From Alphaproteobacteria bacterium (lineage in GTDB: Bacteria > Pseudomonadota > Alphaproteobacteria > Elsterales > Elsteraceae): a stretch of DNA of 50,674 nucleotides. The stretch is taken from NCBI GenBank assembly GCA_004292755.1, contig RDXE01000046.1, positions 1-50,674 on the forward strand, written 5' to 3'. The translations under genes were made by a program, and so were the position numbers. Numbering within the stretch: position 1 is the first letter of the stretch; each line of letters begins with the position of its first letter. Shown here in pieces: positions 41,608 through 50,641 of the stretch. Under the pieces are notes generated by a model, which made no database searches, was not told the origin of the DNA, and worked only from the letters and a program-made list of their open reading frames with translations.

Positions 41608-43245
41608 TCACATGTTCGGATAGGTTGGGCCGCCGCCGCCTTGAGGCACGACCCAGGTGATGTTCTGCGTCGGGTCCTTGATGTCGCAGGTTTTGCAGTG
41701 GACGCAGTTCTGCGCGTTGATTTGAAAGCGCGGCTCGCCACCCTCGGGTCGCACAATCTCGTACACACCGGCCGGGCAATAGCGCTGGGCTGGTTCATCA
41801 TAGAGCGGCAGATTGTGCGCGACAGGCACCGTCGCATCGGTCAGCCTGAGATGCACCGGCTGGTCTTCCTCATGATTGGTGCCACTGAGGAACACGCTGG
41901 ACAGCCGGTCGAACGACACCACGCCGTCGGGCTTTGGATACTCAATGCGGGGCATCTCAGCGGCTGGCTTCAGGCAGGCATGGTCCGGTGTGCCGTGACC
42001 CAGCGTGAATGGCAGCTTCAGGCCTAAGGTTTCTGCCCACATGGTGAACCCGCCAAAGGCGGTGCCCAGCCACAGACCCAGCTTCAAGCCAGGCTTCACA
42101 TTGCGCACACGGCGCAAATCCTCATACACCCAGCTGCTGCGGTAGGCGGCTGGGTAGGCCTCCAGCCGATCCCAGGCGCGCCCTTCGGCCAGAGCGGCCG
42201 CTGCCGCCTCGGCCGCCAGCATCCCGGTCTTCATGGCGTTGTGACTACCCTTGATCCGCGGCAGGTTGACGAATCCAGCCGCACACCCGATCAGCGCGCC
42301 GCCGGGGAAGATCAGCCCGGGTACAGACTGCAATCCCCCTTCGTTGATTGCCCGCGCGCCATAGCTGATCCGTTCCCCGCCTTCAAAGGTTGGGCGGATG
42401 GCGGGATGGGTCTTGAAGCGCTGGAACTCCTCAAACGGGCTCAAGTGCGGGTTCTGATAGTTCAAATGCACCACGAACCCAACCGAGACCAAGCCATCTT
42501 CCAAGTGATACAGAAAGGATCCGCCACCGGTTTTGCTGTCCAGCGGCCAGCCCTGGCTGTGCATCACCAATCCTGGGCGATGACGCGCCGGGTCCACCCG
42601 CCACAATTCCTTCAACCCGATGCCATAGGTCTGGTGCTGAACACCCTCGCGCAGGCCAAAGCGCGCTTCCAACGTTTTGCTGAGGGAGCCGCGGACACCT
42701 TCGGCAAACAATGTGTACTTGGCGCGAAGCTCCACCCCCGGTGTGTAGGAGGCCAACTGTTCGCCCGTGCGCGAGATGCCCATGTCCCCCGTGGCAATGC
42801 CGACCACCCGCCCATCATCGTCATACAGCACCTCAGCGGCGGCGAATCCGGGGTAAATCTCCACCCCCAGCCCCTCGGCCTGCTCGCCCAGCCAGCGACA
42901 CAGGTTGCCAAGGCTGACAATGTAGTTGCCGTGATTGTGCATCAGCGGTGGCAACAGCCAATTGGGCAGCGTGATCTTGCCGGTGCGGGTCAGGATCAAG
43001 AATTGATCCTCGCTGACAGCGGTTTTCACCGGGGCGCCCATGGTCTGCCATTCGGGCAGCAGTTCGGTCAGCGCAATCGGATCGATCACGGCGCCGGACA
43101 GGATATGCGCGCCAACCTCGCTGCCTTTCTCGACCACACAGACACTGGCGTCGGGCGCCAGCTGTTTCAGCCGAATGGCTGCGCTGAGCCCTGCCGGACC
43201 GGCGCCGACGATGACGACATCATACTCCATCACCTCGCGTGACAT
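41608..43245 (-). CDS. Electron-transfer flavoprotein-ubiquinone oxidoreductase
   Basis: 545 aa, the usual length. The N-terminal FAD site is YDVVIVGAGPAGLSAAIRLKQL. The C-terminal [4Fe-4S] ferredoxin-like part is NAQNCVHCKTCDIKDPTQNITW. ETF-QO passes electrons from fatty-acid and amino-acid dehydrogenases, through ETF, to the quinone pool at the membrane. Other signatures are GSEVGAHILSGAVIDP, GGAGFVNLPRIKGSHNAMKTGMLAAEAA-type AAGFVNLPRIKGSHNAMKTG, and SVFLSGTNHEEDQPVHL. The start follows GGAAGAGGGACCC. It is divergent from the uracil-DNA glycosylase gene and is followed by the APH-like kinase. The etfA and etfB genes are not in the window. Confidence 0.97.
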   Translation of the reverse strand: MSREVMEYDVVIVGAGPAGLSAAIRLKQLAPDASVCVVEKGSEVGAHILSGAVIDPIALTELLPEWQTMGAPVKTAVSEDQFLILTRTGKITLPNWLLPPLMHNHGNYIVSLGNLCRWLGEQAEGLGVEIYPGFAAAEVLYDDDGRVVGIATGDMGISRTGEQLASYTPGVELRAKYTLFAEGVRGSLSKTLEARFGLREGVQHQTYGIGLKELWRVDPARHRPGLVMHSQGWPLDSKTGGGSFLYHLEDGLVSVGFVVHLNYQNPHLSPFEEFQRFKTHPAIRPTFEGGERISYGARAINEGGLQSVPGLIFPGGALIGCAAGFVNLPRIKGSHNAMKTGMLAAEAAAAALAEGRAWDRLEAYPAAYRSSWVYEDLRRVRNVKPGLKLGLWLGTAFGGFTMWAETLGLKLPFTLGHGTPDHACLKPAAEMPRIEYPKPDGVVSFDRLSSVFLSGTNHEEDQPVHLRLTDATVPVAHNLPLYDEPAQRYCPAGVYEIVRPEGGEPRFQINAQNCVHCKTCDIKDPTQNITWVVPQGGGGPTYPNM

Positions 43246-43325
43246 GGGTCCCTCTTCCTCCCGCTGCCGCAGGCATCACTGCTGCGGGCTTGACTCTGTC
43301 CCAGTCGAGACAGCTTCGTGCGTCG

Positions 43326-44222
43326 ATGCACGCCGCTGTCAGCTCTGATCTCTCCACCCTGTTGGCCTGGCACCTCGCCGTTGGCTGCGACGAGACGCTG
43401 GCCGATGCCCCGATCAACCGTTTGGCCACGCCGCAACCCGTGGTACCGGCGCCAGAGGCACCTCAGATGCCCCGCGCGCCAGGCCCGACGCGTCCATTCG
43501 CCGCGCCACCCGTGGCCGAACCTGCTGCCCGCGCGACCACGACTGCGGCATCAGCGCGCACTGCGACACCATCACCACCGCCGTCGCGCCCTGCGACGCC
43601 ATTACAACCGCTCTCGCGCAACGAGGCGCTGGCAGCAGCAGAAAGCCTTGCAGCAGCGGCCGTGGACATCGCTGCCCTCGACGCTGCCATTCGGTCCTAC
43701 ACCGGATGTGGGCTGAAGGCCACGGCCATCAACACCGTGGTTTCGGATGGCAACCCTGCATCGGATTTGATGGTGTTGGGCGAGGCGCCGGGAGCCGAGG
43801 AAGATCGTCGCGGTCTGCCCTTTGTCGGGGCATCCGGCAAGCTGCTGGACCGGATGCTGGCGGCCATCGGTCGTTCGCGCGAAACTGCGTACATCTCCAA
43901 CGTTGTCTTTTGGCGACCGCCAGGAAACCGCACCCCCACTGCTCAAGAACTTGAATTGTGTTTGCCGTTCGTTCTCCGGCGGCTGGAACTAGTGCGACCG
44001 AAAGTGTTGATGATTGCAGGCGGAGTCGCGGTCAAAGCAATCTTGCAGCGATCCGAAGGCATAATGAAACTCCGAGGCCGTTGGTTTACCCATTCGCTCT
44101 CCGATGGTTTGCAGATTCAAGTTATGCCAACCTACCACCCTGCATTCCTCTTGCGATCGCCAATACAAAAGCGCGATGCATGGCGTGATCTCATGCAAAT
44201 CCAAGTAAAGATGCAAGACTAA
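43326..44222 (+). CDS. Uracil-DNA glycosylase, family 4-type (Fe-S)
   Basis: 298 aa. An Ala/Pro-rich disordered segment (about residues 30-100) is followed by the glycosylase domain. Its motifs are LMVLGEAPGAEEDRRGLPFVGASGKLLDRMLAAIG, VVFWRPPGNRTPTAQELELCLPF and the late TYHPAFLLRSP. This bacterial group removes uracil from DNA; some members carry an [4Fe-4S] cluster, for which Cys of YTGCGLK and the later LCLPF fit. The ATG at 43326 is the first plausible start outside the divergent ETF-QO gene. The last third (from about 43930) has much more A/T and rarer codons than the rest of the gene, a sign of mosaic origin or of a 3' overlap element. Confidence 0.92.
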   Translation: MHAAVSSDLSTLLAWHLAVGCDETLADAPINRLATPQPVVPAPEAPQMPRAPGPTRPFAAPPVAEPAARATTTAASARTATPSPPPSRPATPLQPLSRNEALAAAESLAAAAVDIAALDAAIRSYTGCGLKATAINTVVSDGNPASDLMVLGEAPGAEEDRRGLPFVGASGKLLDRMLAAIGRSRETAYISNVVFWRPPGNRTPTAQELELCLPFVLRRLELVRPKVLMIAGGVAVKAILQRSEGIMKLRGRWFTHSLSDGLQIQVMPTYHPAFLLRSPIQKRDAWRDLMQIQVKMQD

Positions 44223-44334
44223 AACTTTTCATGGGCTGGAATGTGGCGGATTCCGGGCGCTTCCGCCTGTTTACCCTGGCGTGTCACATTTTTCATTTGT
44301 CAGCGGCATGGCGAATGTTCTATGCACCGCCCCC

Positions 44335-46242
44335 ATGTCGGAGACGCTTGCCCGTCGGGCCCGGCCGTTTGAGGCCAATCGGTTCGACCTCCCGTCCCAT
44401 CGACCTCGCCGCCCGCGCCGTCTTGGTAGGGCGGGCGTTGTGGTCGGATTGCACCTTGTCGCAGCTGCGGCAACCCCGGCCCTTGCCAGTTCCAGTGCTG
44501 GCGAGGCGTGGTCGCTGGCCCATGGTCATGCCGATCAGCTGACCCTCCCAGCGGTGCTCAGCGCGGACGATGCCGCGCGCTACCGCCGCGCCTTCGCTGC
44601 ACAGGCGAAGGGTCAGGTTTGGGAGGCTGACCGCTTGCTGGAAGCGGTGACGGACAAGGGTCTGGTTGGCGTTGTGCTGGCGGAGCGCCTGCGCACCCAG
44701 CGATCGCCGAAGCGGGCAGAGGTGGTGCAGTGGCTCAGCCAGTACGCCGACCATGCCGCAGCACCAGCCATGCTGGCGCTGGCCCGTCGCCTGGGTGCCG
44801 GTCCGCTGCCGCCGGTGGCGCCGACCGTCGGCATCGCGGGTGGAGCCGAGGAAGATGGCGGTTGGCGCGACCGGCCGTACCGGTCCAGCGCCCCTGCAAC
44901 GCCGGAGGCGCTGGCCCTGGCGCAGTCGCTGGAGCGCCGGGTTGATGCCGCGCTGAAGCAGCGCAATCCGGACGCCGCCCTCGATCTGCTGCAAGCCCTG
45001 CGCAACACGCAAGCGCTGGATCCCGTCCAGGTGGATGGTTGGCGGGCAGCAATCGCCATGCATCTGTTCGCCCATGGCCGGGATCGCGAGGCTTTGCTGT
45101 TGGCGGCCAGTGCCGCGCGCTCTGCCCAGCATGTGCCGCAAGCCCCCTGGGTCGCAGGTCTTGCTGCCTGGCGCCTCGAGCGTCGGGGCGAGGCGTTGCG
45201 CCACTTTCAAGCCGCCTACAGCAGCGCTGCGGCATCGGCTTGGACCAGAGCTGGCGCTGCCTACTGGGCTGCCCGCTCGGCCCTGGCGATCCGCCAGCCG
45301 ACGGTCTACCTGCAATGGCTGGAACGCGCAGCTGACCTGACGCCAACCTTCTACGGCCTGCTGGCGCGCCGCCAGTTGGGCCGTGACGCGGGCGTGGACT
45401 GGAGCCTGCCGCTGATCGGGGTTTCCGAGTTGCAAGCCCTGGATCAAGCCCCTGGTTTCTGGCGGGCACTGGCACTGTTGCAGATCGATCAGCGGGACTT
45501 GGCAGAGGCGGAGGTGCGGCGCGCCTTCCCATCGGCCCCGGCTGCTGTGCAGCCGTTGGCACTCACCATTGCGGAGCGCGGTGGTATGCCGGGGCTGGCC
45601 ATGCGGCTGGCGCAGCGGGTGGAGCACACCCACCAGCGCCGGTACCCCGCAGCCGCTTGGCCAATCCCGGTGTGGAGCCCGCCCGCTGGCTATCGGCTGG
45701 ACCCCGCACTGGTGTTCGCCGTGATGCGCAAAGAGAGCCAGTTTGAGCCCTCCGCCCGCAGCCGCGCGGGTGCCGTTGGCTTGATGCAAGTGATGCCCGC
45801 CACCGCCCGTGCCATGGCGGAGACTCGGCTGGACCCGGCTCAATTGGCGGATCCCGCCCGCAATCTGGAGATTGGCGAGCGGTTGTTGGCCTATCTGCTG
45901 GGTTTGGACCGGGTGAAGTCTAACCTGTTTCATATGGCAGTTGCCTACAACGGCGGGGCAGGGTTGCTGGGCCATGTGCAAAGCACGGTGACCCACCATG
46001 ACGATCCGCTGTTGTATCTCGAGGCGATTCCAATCACGGAGACCCGGCTGTTCGTGGAGCGGATGATCGCCAATTACTGGCTGTATCAACTGCGCCTGCG
46101 GCTGCCGACGGATAGTTTGGATGACGTTGCCGCGGGCGGCTGGCCGGTGTATCGGGGACGCTCGCCGGTGGAGGTTGCGCAGAATCCTGGGTCCTCTGCG
46201 GCCCAGCCCCCCGGTCGGAGTGCCCCTGATGCCCGGAATTGA
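44335..46242 (+). CDS. Exported soluble lytic transglycosylase (Slt-type)
   Basis: 635 aa. An Arg-rich N-region precedes a hydrophobic signal (GVVVGLHLVAAAATPALAS). The middle 400 residues are alpha-helical superhelix repeats typical of Slt70. The catalytic domain near the C-terminus is VFAVMRKESQFEPSARSRAGAVGLMQVMPATARAMAE, where the Glu of RKESQF is the catalytic acid, followed by AVAYNGGAGLLG. The enzyme cleaves peptidoglycan glycan chains to form anhydro-muropeptides in the periplasm. Upstream starts at 44281 and 44308 are also possible, since none has a good ribosome site. Its last 14 bases overlap the moaB start. Confidence 0.92.
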   Translation: MSETLARRARPFEANRFDLPSHRPRRPRRLGRAGVVVGLHLVAAAATPALASSSAGEAWSLAHGHADQLTLPAVLSADDAARYRRAFAAQAKGQVWEADRLLEAVTDKGLVGVVLAERLRTQRSPKRAEVVQWLSQYADHAAAPAMLALARRLGAGPLPPVAPTVGIAGGAEEDGGWRDRPYRSSAPATPEALALAQSLERRVDAALKQRNPDAALDLLQALRNTQALDPVQVDGWRAAIAMHLFAHGRDREALLLAASAARSAQHVPQAPWVAGLAAWRLERRGEALRHFQAAYSSAAASAWTRAGAAYWAARSALAIRQPTVYLQWLERAADLTPTFYGLLARRQLGRDAGVDWSLPLIGVSELQALDQAPGFWRALALLQIDQRDLAEAEVRRAFPSAPAAVQPLALTIAERGGMPGLAMRLAQRVEHTHQRRYPAAAWPIPVWSPPAGYRLDPALVFAVMRKESQFEPSARSRAGAVGLMQVMPATARAMAETRLDPAQLADPARNLEIGERLLAYLLGLDRVKSNLFHMAVAYNGGAGLLGHVQSTVTHHDDPLLYLEAIPITETRLFVERMIANYWLYQLRLRLPTDSLDDVAAGGWPVYRGRSPVEVAQNPGSSAAQPPGRSAPDARN

Positions 46243-46768
46243 CGAGCGCTTGACCTTCCTGCCAGTCAACATCGCAGTGTTGACGGTATCTGACACCCGG
46301 ACGCTGGAAACCGATACCTCGGGTCGGCTGTTGGTGGATCGCATTGCCGCCAGCGGGCACCGGTTGGTGGATCGCGCCCTTGTCCCCGACGAGGTGGATG
46401 CGATCGTCGCCCGTTTCCAAGGCTGGATTGCCGATCCGCTCGTGGATTGCGTGATCTCCACGGGCGGGACCGGCATTACCGGCCGCGACATCACGCCAGA
46501 GGCGATGAACCGGGTGCTGGAAAAAGAGATCACGGGGTTTGGCGAGCTGTTCCGGATGCTCAGCTACCAGACCATCGGCACCTCGACGATGCAGAGCCGG
46601 GCGATTGGCGGCGTTGCGAATGGGACCTACTTGTTTGCGTTGCCTGGTTCCTCCGGCGCGTGCCGCGATGCGTGGGACCAGATCCTGTTGTTCCAGTTGG
46701 ACAGTCGTCACCGGCCCTGCAACTTGGTCGAATTGATGCCTCGGTTGAAGGAACACTTGAAGCGCTGA
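46229..46768 (+). CDS. moaB: Molybdenum cofactor biosynthesis protein MoaB
   Basis: 179 aa, full MoaB/MogA length. The fold is shown by NIAVLTVSDTRTLETDTSG, the nucleotide-binding region VISTGGTGITGRDITPEA, and FALPGSSGACRDAWDQIL. MoaB-type proteins bind molybdopterin and adenylylate it in some organisms. The ATG at 46229 lies within the end of the transglycosylase gene and is preceded by GGAG nine bases upstream, so the two are co-expressed although functionally unrelated. Only one base separates its stop from that of the convergent glycosyltransferase gene. Confidence 0.95.
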   Translation: MPGIDERLTFLPVNIAVLTVSDTRTLETDTSGRLLVDRIAASGHRLVDRALVPDEVDAIVARFQGWIADPLVDCVISTGGTGITGRDITPEAMNRVLEKEITGFGELFRMLSYQTIGTSTMQSRAIGGVANGTYLFALPGSSGACRDAWDQILLFQLDSRHRPCNLVELMPRLKEHLKR

Positions 46769-46769
46769 G

Positions 46770-47876
46770 CTACTTGCCCTGATAGCGCTTCAACGGCGGC
46801 GTCAGCAGTGCCTCCAGTGCAGTCAACACGGCTGAGACGGGGATCACCTCCATACTCGGCGATCCAAAACTCTGTGCGGTCAGAATCGTGCCGCGGGCAA
46901 CGGACGGTGCAAACTTGTCCGGGCTGGTTGGACCGAACAGCGATAGCAGCGGAATATCGGCCGCTGCCATCAAATGGCCGCCACCGGAATCATTGGCGAT
47001 GGCTGCCTTGCAGCGCCGCGCGACGGCGATGGTTAAGTCAGCCGGGAAGCCCAAGCTTTCCGCAACGCGTGTTTGCAGTGGGAAGTGAGCGCTGGGCACG
47101 GCATCGCCAATCATCTTGCGCCAATGCCCTTCCTTTGGGCCGAGGATGAACACCGGGGTGCGCCCCTCGCGCTCCAGCGTTCTGCCTACCGTAATGTAGT
47201 GTGCCAGCGGCCAGCATTTGTGGGTGCCGCCAGCGCCTGGGACCAAGCCCACATAGAACAGGCCATCGGGTAGCAGTTGGCGCGCCGCATCGAGGGAGCG
47301 TTGCGGCAGCGCCAGCGGCGGCCCAGGTTGGGCCGGATAGCCGGTGCCCAGTTCCATCAAGTCCAGCAGTTCCCGGCTCAAGAGGCGCGGCGCGTGATAG
47401 CCAGATGGCGGGCGCACGGTGGAGAACGCGAACCCGCCAGCGGGGGACACAAAGCGATCAGCGGTGATCCGGCGCAGAATCAGCGTGGTCAGCAAGCGCC
47501 GCTGGGTGTCGATCACCAAGTCAAAGCGCTGGTCACCCAACGGGCGGCCAAACAGCTCCCCCCAGCGGGAGCCGATGTCCGCTTCATCAATCACAGCATC
47601 CAGCAACGGTTCCACCAGCGGCGCCAGCTCATGGCGATACGCACTGCGCCCTTTGCCCGCCAACCAGACCAGCTGCGCCTGCGGCAAGGCGGCGCGCAAT
47701 GCCCGGACCAGAGGCAGTTTGATCAACCCGTCTCCAATCAGATCCAAGCCAACATAAACAAGAATCCGCGCGGTTGCTGGTAGTGGTGGTGATCCTGCGG
47801 CGATCAACCGCTGCGACACCGCGCCCACCGGGTTTGGGGTTCCATCGTCATTCTTTGCGGTTAGCGTGTGTGGCAT
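46770..47876 (-). CDS. Glycosyltransferase family 9 (heptosyltransferase-like)
   Basis: 368 aa. The start RILVYVGLDLIGDGLIKLPLVRALRAALP is the N-terminal Rossmann of GT-9 enzymes, and the C-terminal donor site reads AIANDSGGGHLMAAADIPLLSLFGPTSPDKFAP. PGAGGTHKCWPLAHY is the usual middle motif of ADP-heptose:LPS heptosyltransferases. The enzyme probably adds a sugar to the lipopolysaccharide core in the cytoplasm, although the exact sugar is unknown. The ATG at 47876 follows GGGAG. It is divergent from the acyl-CoA synthetase gene with 41 bases between starts, and convergent with moaB. Confidence 0.92.
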   Translation of the reverse strand: MPHTLTAKNDDGTPNPVGAVSQRLIAAGSPPLPATARILVYVGLDLIGDGLIKLPLVRALRAALPQAQLVWLAGKGRSAYRHELAPLVEPLLDAVIDEADIGSRWGELFGRPLGDQRFDLVIDTQRRLLTTLILRRITADRFVSPAGGFAFSTVRPPSGYHAPRLLSRELLDLMELGTGYPAQPGPPLALPQRSLDAARQLLPDGLFYVGLVPGAGGTHKCWPLAHYITVGRTLEREGRTPVFILGPKEGHWRKMIGDAVPSAHFPLQTRVAESLGFPADLTIAVARRCKAAIANDSGGGHLMAAADIPLLSLFGPTSPDKFAPSVARGTILTAQSFGSPSMEVIPVSAVLTALEALLTPPLKRYQGK

Positions 47877-47917
47877 CCGCGGCTCCCGCGCGCAAAAACA
47901 ATCAAAAGGGTCACCCG

Positions 47918-50641
47918 ATGAGCATTCGCCACTTGGACCGGCTGTTTGCCCCAAAATCGATTGCGCTGATTGGTGCCAGCCGGAAACCCCACTCGGTTGG
48001 GGCCGTCCTGGCGCGCAATCTGTTCAGCTCCGGTTTCGCTGGTCCGATCATGCCGGTCAACCCGCATGAGACGGCAATCAATGGTGCGTTGTGTTACAAG
48101 GAGGTCAGCGACCTGCCGATCGTGCCCGATCTTGCCGTTGTGGCAACCCCACCCGACACGGTGCCAGGGTTGATCGGCAAGCTGGGCGAGATGGGGTGCC
48201 GCTCGGCTGTGGTGCTGACCGCAGGCTTTGGCGAGGGCACCGACGCTGCACAGAAGGCCGAAGGCGAAAAGCGGGTGGAAGCGATGCTGCACGCGGCCAA
48301 GCCGCACCTGCTGCGCATCGTTGGGCCGAACTGCCTTGGCATCGCTGTGCCCGGCGTCGGTTTGAATGCCACCTTTGCCCATGTCACCCCGCAAAAAGGC
48401 GACGTCGCGCTGGTCACTCAGTCCGGGGCGGTGGCGACAGCGCTGCTGGACTGGGCAGCTTCCCACGGGATTGGCTTCAGCCATGTTGTCTCCATGGGCG
48501 ATATGAGCGATGTCGATTTCGGCGACATGCTGGATTACCTGGCCGCGGACTCTTCGGTCCGTGCGATCCTGTTGTACGTGGAGCATGTGACCCACGCCCG
48601 CAAATTCATGTCAGCGGCGCGGGCGGCTGCGCGCTCCCGCCCGGTGATTGTGGTGAAGAGCGGGCGCACGGCGCTGGCTCAGCAGGCCGCAGCCTCGCAC
48701 ACTGGTGCACTTGCCGGCTCGGATGAAGTGTACGACGCAGCGTTCCGGCGCGCGGGCATGCTGCGCGTCCACACCCTGGCCGATCTGTTCGGTGCAGCCG
48801 AGATCCTGGCCCGTGCCCGCCGCCCCAACGGCGACCGGCTGGCGGTGCTCACCAATGGCGGCGGTCTGGGCGTGATGGCCGTTGATGCCATGGCGGGCGA
48901 GGCAGTGCAGTTGGCCAATTTGGCACCGGAGACAGTGGAAAAGCTGAACCGCGTGCTGCCGCCGACCTGGAGCCATGCCAACCCCGTCGACATTATCGGT
49001 GACGCGGGGCCGGAGCGCTATCGCGCCGCCCTCGACACGCTGATGGACGCGCCCGAGGTGGATGGTGTGCTGGTGCTCAACTGCCCGACGGCACTGGCCG
49101 AATCCGATGAGGCGGCTGGTGCGGTGGTCGCGTCCACTGCCGATCGCCCGGCCGATGGGCGCAAGACGGTGTTGACCTCCTGGCTGGGCGACCACACCGC
49201 CGTGAAGGCGCGCAAAGTGTTTGCAACGGCCCGCCTGCCCACCTTCACCACGCCCGAAGATGCGGTCCGCGGCTTCGGTCAATTGTCGCGCTTCCGCCGC
49301 AACCAAATGGAGTTGCTGCAAACCCCGAAATCGGTGGAGGGGGAGTTTGACGTCGACCTCGCCCGCGCCCGCGGCCCGGTTGAACTGGCCGTTGGCGAAG
49401 GGCGCAAGTGGCTGGATGAGGCCGATGCCAAGCAGGTGCTGAAAGCGTTCGGCGTGCCCGTGGTGGAAACCCGCAAAGCCAGCGACCCGAATGCTGTCGC
49501 TGCCGTTGCCGCCCAGATTCACAATGGTGGGCGTCTGGCGATCAAGATCCTGTCGCCCGACATCCTGCACAAGTCGGACGTCGGCGGCGTGGCCCTTGAT
49601 CTTGTCTCGCCGGGGGCCGCAGCCGATGCCGCGCGTGCGATGTTGGAGCGGGTGAAGCGCATCAAGCCGGAGGCACGGATTGATGGGTTCACCGTGCAGC
49701 AAATGGTGTCCAAACCGATGGCGCACGAGTTGATCTGCGGCATCACGGTCGACCCAACCTTTGGCCCCGTGGTGATGTTCGGCAAGGGTGGGGTTGCTGT
49801 GGAGGTGATCCGCGACACCCAGTTGGCGCTGCCGCCGCTCAACATGACGCTTGCGCGGGAGTTGATGGAGCGCACCCGCGTGTGGCGTCAATTGCAGGGC
49901 TATCGTGGTCGGCCAGCGGCTGACATCGATGCGATTGCGCTGGCGCTGGTGAAGCTGGCGCGGCTTGCGACCGACGTGCCGGAGATCATGGAAATCGACA
50001 TCAACCCGCTGCTGGCCGACGAAGCAGGCGTGGTGGCCCTGGACGCGCGCATCGCCGTGACCGCTGGCTTCCGCCTGCGCCCGGCAATCAAGGCCTATCC
50101 GGCGGAGTTGGAGAAGACGATCACACTGCGCGATGGTCAGCGCCTGAAGCTGCGCCCCGTGCGCCCGGAAGATGCTGCCATTTATCGCCCGAACCTGGAG
50201 AAGTGCGACCCAGCCGACATTCGCATGCGCTTCTTTGGTCCGTTGAAGACAGTGCCGGAAACCCTGATCGCGCGTCTGACGCAAATCGACTATGACCGCG
50301 AGATGTGCTTCCTCGCCACCCCGGAAGAAGAAACTGGTGAGATTTTCGGTTGGGTTCGCGTTACCTCGGACCCCGACAATCTGCGCAGCGAATACGCCAT
50401 TCTGGTGCGCAGTGACTGGAAGGGTCACGGGCTTGGCTGGACCTTGATGGAAGAAATCATCGCCTATGGGCGCGCCCGCGGCACTGGCGAGATTTGGGGC
50501 ACCATTCTGCGCGAGAACGATGCGATGATCGACATCGTCCGGCAACTGGGCTTTCACATCACCGGCGACCCCGACGACACCACCTTGGTCAAGGCTCGCC
50601 TACCACTGAACGATAGCGCCGAGCGGCAGGCAGCGCAGTAA
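47918..50641 (+). CDS. ADP-forming acyl-CoA synthetase fused to GNAT acetyltransferase
   Basis: 907 aa. The order is a CoA-binding Rossmann domain (1-130, FAPKSIALIGASRKPHSVGAVL), a succinyl-CoA-ligase-like domain with the conserved His in SHTGALAGSDE, an ATP-grasp domain (about 480-710, LAIKILSPDILHKSDVGGVAL, VMFGKGGVAVEVIRDTQLALPPLN, EIDINPLLAD), and a C-terminal GNAT domain (about 730-890, LRPVRPEDAAIYRPNLEKC to YAILVRSDWKGHGLGWTLMEEII). It is the Pat/YfiQ architecture, in which the GNAT part acetylates lysines in metabolic enzymes such as acetyl-CoA synthetase, but here the synthetase part also looks complete. Start ATG follows AAAAGGG. Confidence 0.93.
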   Translation: MSIRHLDRLFAPKSIALIGASRKPHSVGAVLARNLFSSGFAGPIMPVNPHETAINGALCYKEVSDLPIVPDLAVVATPPDTVPGLIGKLGEMGCRSAVVLTAGFGEGTDAAQKAEGEKRVEAMLHAAKPHLLRIVGPNCLGIAVPGVGLNATFAHVTPQKGDVALVTQSGAVATALLDWAASHGIGFSHVVSMGDMSDVDFGDMLDYLAADSSVRAILLYVEHVTHARKFMSAARAAARSRPVIVVKSGRTALAQQAAASHTGALAGSDEVYDAAFRRAGMLRVHTLADLFGAAEILARARRPNGDRLAVLTNGGGLGVMAVDAMAGEAVQLANLAPETVEKLNRVLPPTWSHANPVDIIGDAGPERYRAALDTLMDAPEVDGVLVLNCPTALAESDEAAGAVVASTADRPADGRKTVLTSWLGDHTAVKARKVFATARLPTFTTPEDAVRGFGQLSRFRRNQMELLQTPKSVEGEFDVDLARARGPVELAVGEGRKWLDEADAKQVLKAFGVPVVETRKASDPNAVAAVAAQIHNGGRLAIKILSPDILHKSDVGGVALDLVSPGAAADAARAMLERVKRIKPEARIDGFTVQQMVSKPMAHELICGITVDPTFGPVVMFGKGGVAVEVIRDTQLALPPLNMTLARELMERTRVWRQLQGYRGRPAADIDAIALALVKLARLATDVPEIMEIDINPLLADEAGVVALDARIAVTAGFRLRPAIKAYPAELEKTITLRDGQRLKLRPVRPEDAAIYRPNLEKCDPADIRMRFFGPLKTVPETLIARLTQIDYDREMCFLATPEEETGEIFGWVRVTSDPDNLRSEYAILVRSDWKGHGLGWTLMEEIIAYGRARGTGEIWGTILRENDAMIDIVRQLGFHITGDPDDTTLVKARLPLNDSAERQAAQ

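Noticed and set aside
40709-41779. Longer reading of the APH-like kinase gene starting at 41779
   Set aside because: It would overlap the end of ETF-QO by about 170 bases, and its first 70 residues are Arg-rich without kinase character. The ATG at 41566 is preferred.
44320-46533. 737-codon open frame on the minus strand
   Set aside because: It is antisense to the lytic transglycosylase and moaB genes, both of which have strong family motifs. It has no motif of its own.
48611-50557. 648-codon open frame on the minus strand
   Set aside because: It is antisense to the acyl-CoA synthetase/GNAT gene and shows the same low-complexity His/Gln/Arg/Gly-rich pattern as other antisense frames.
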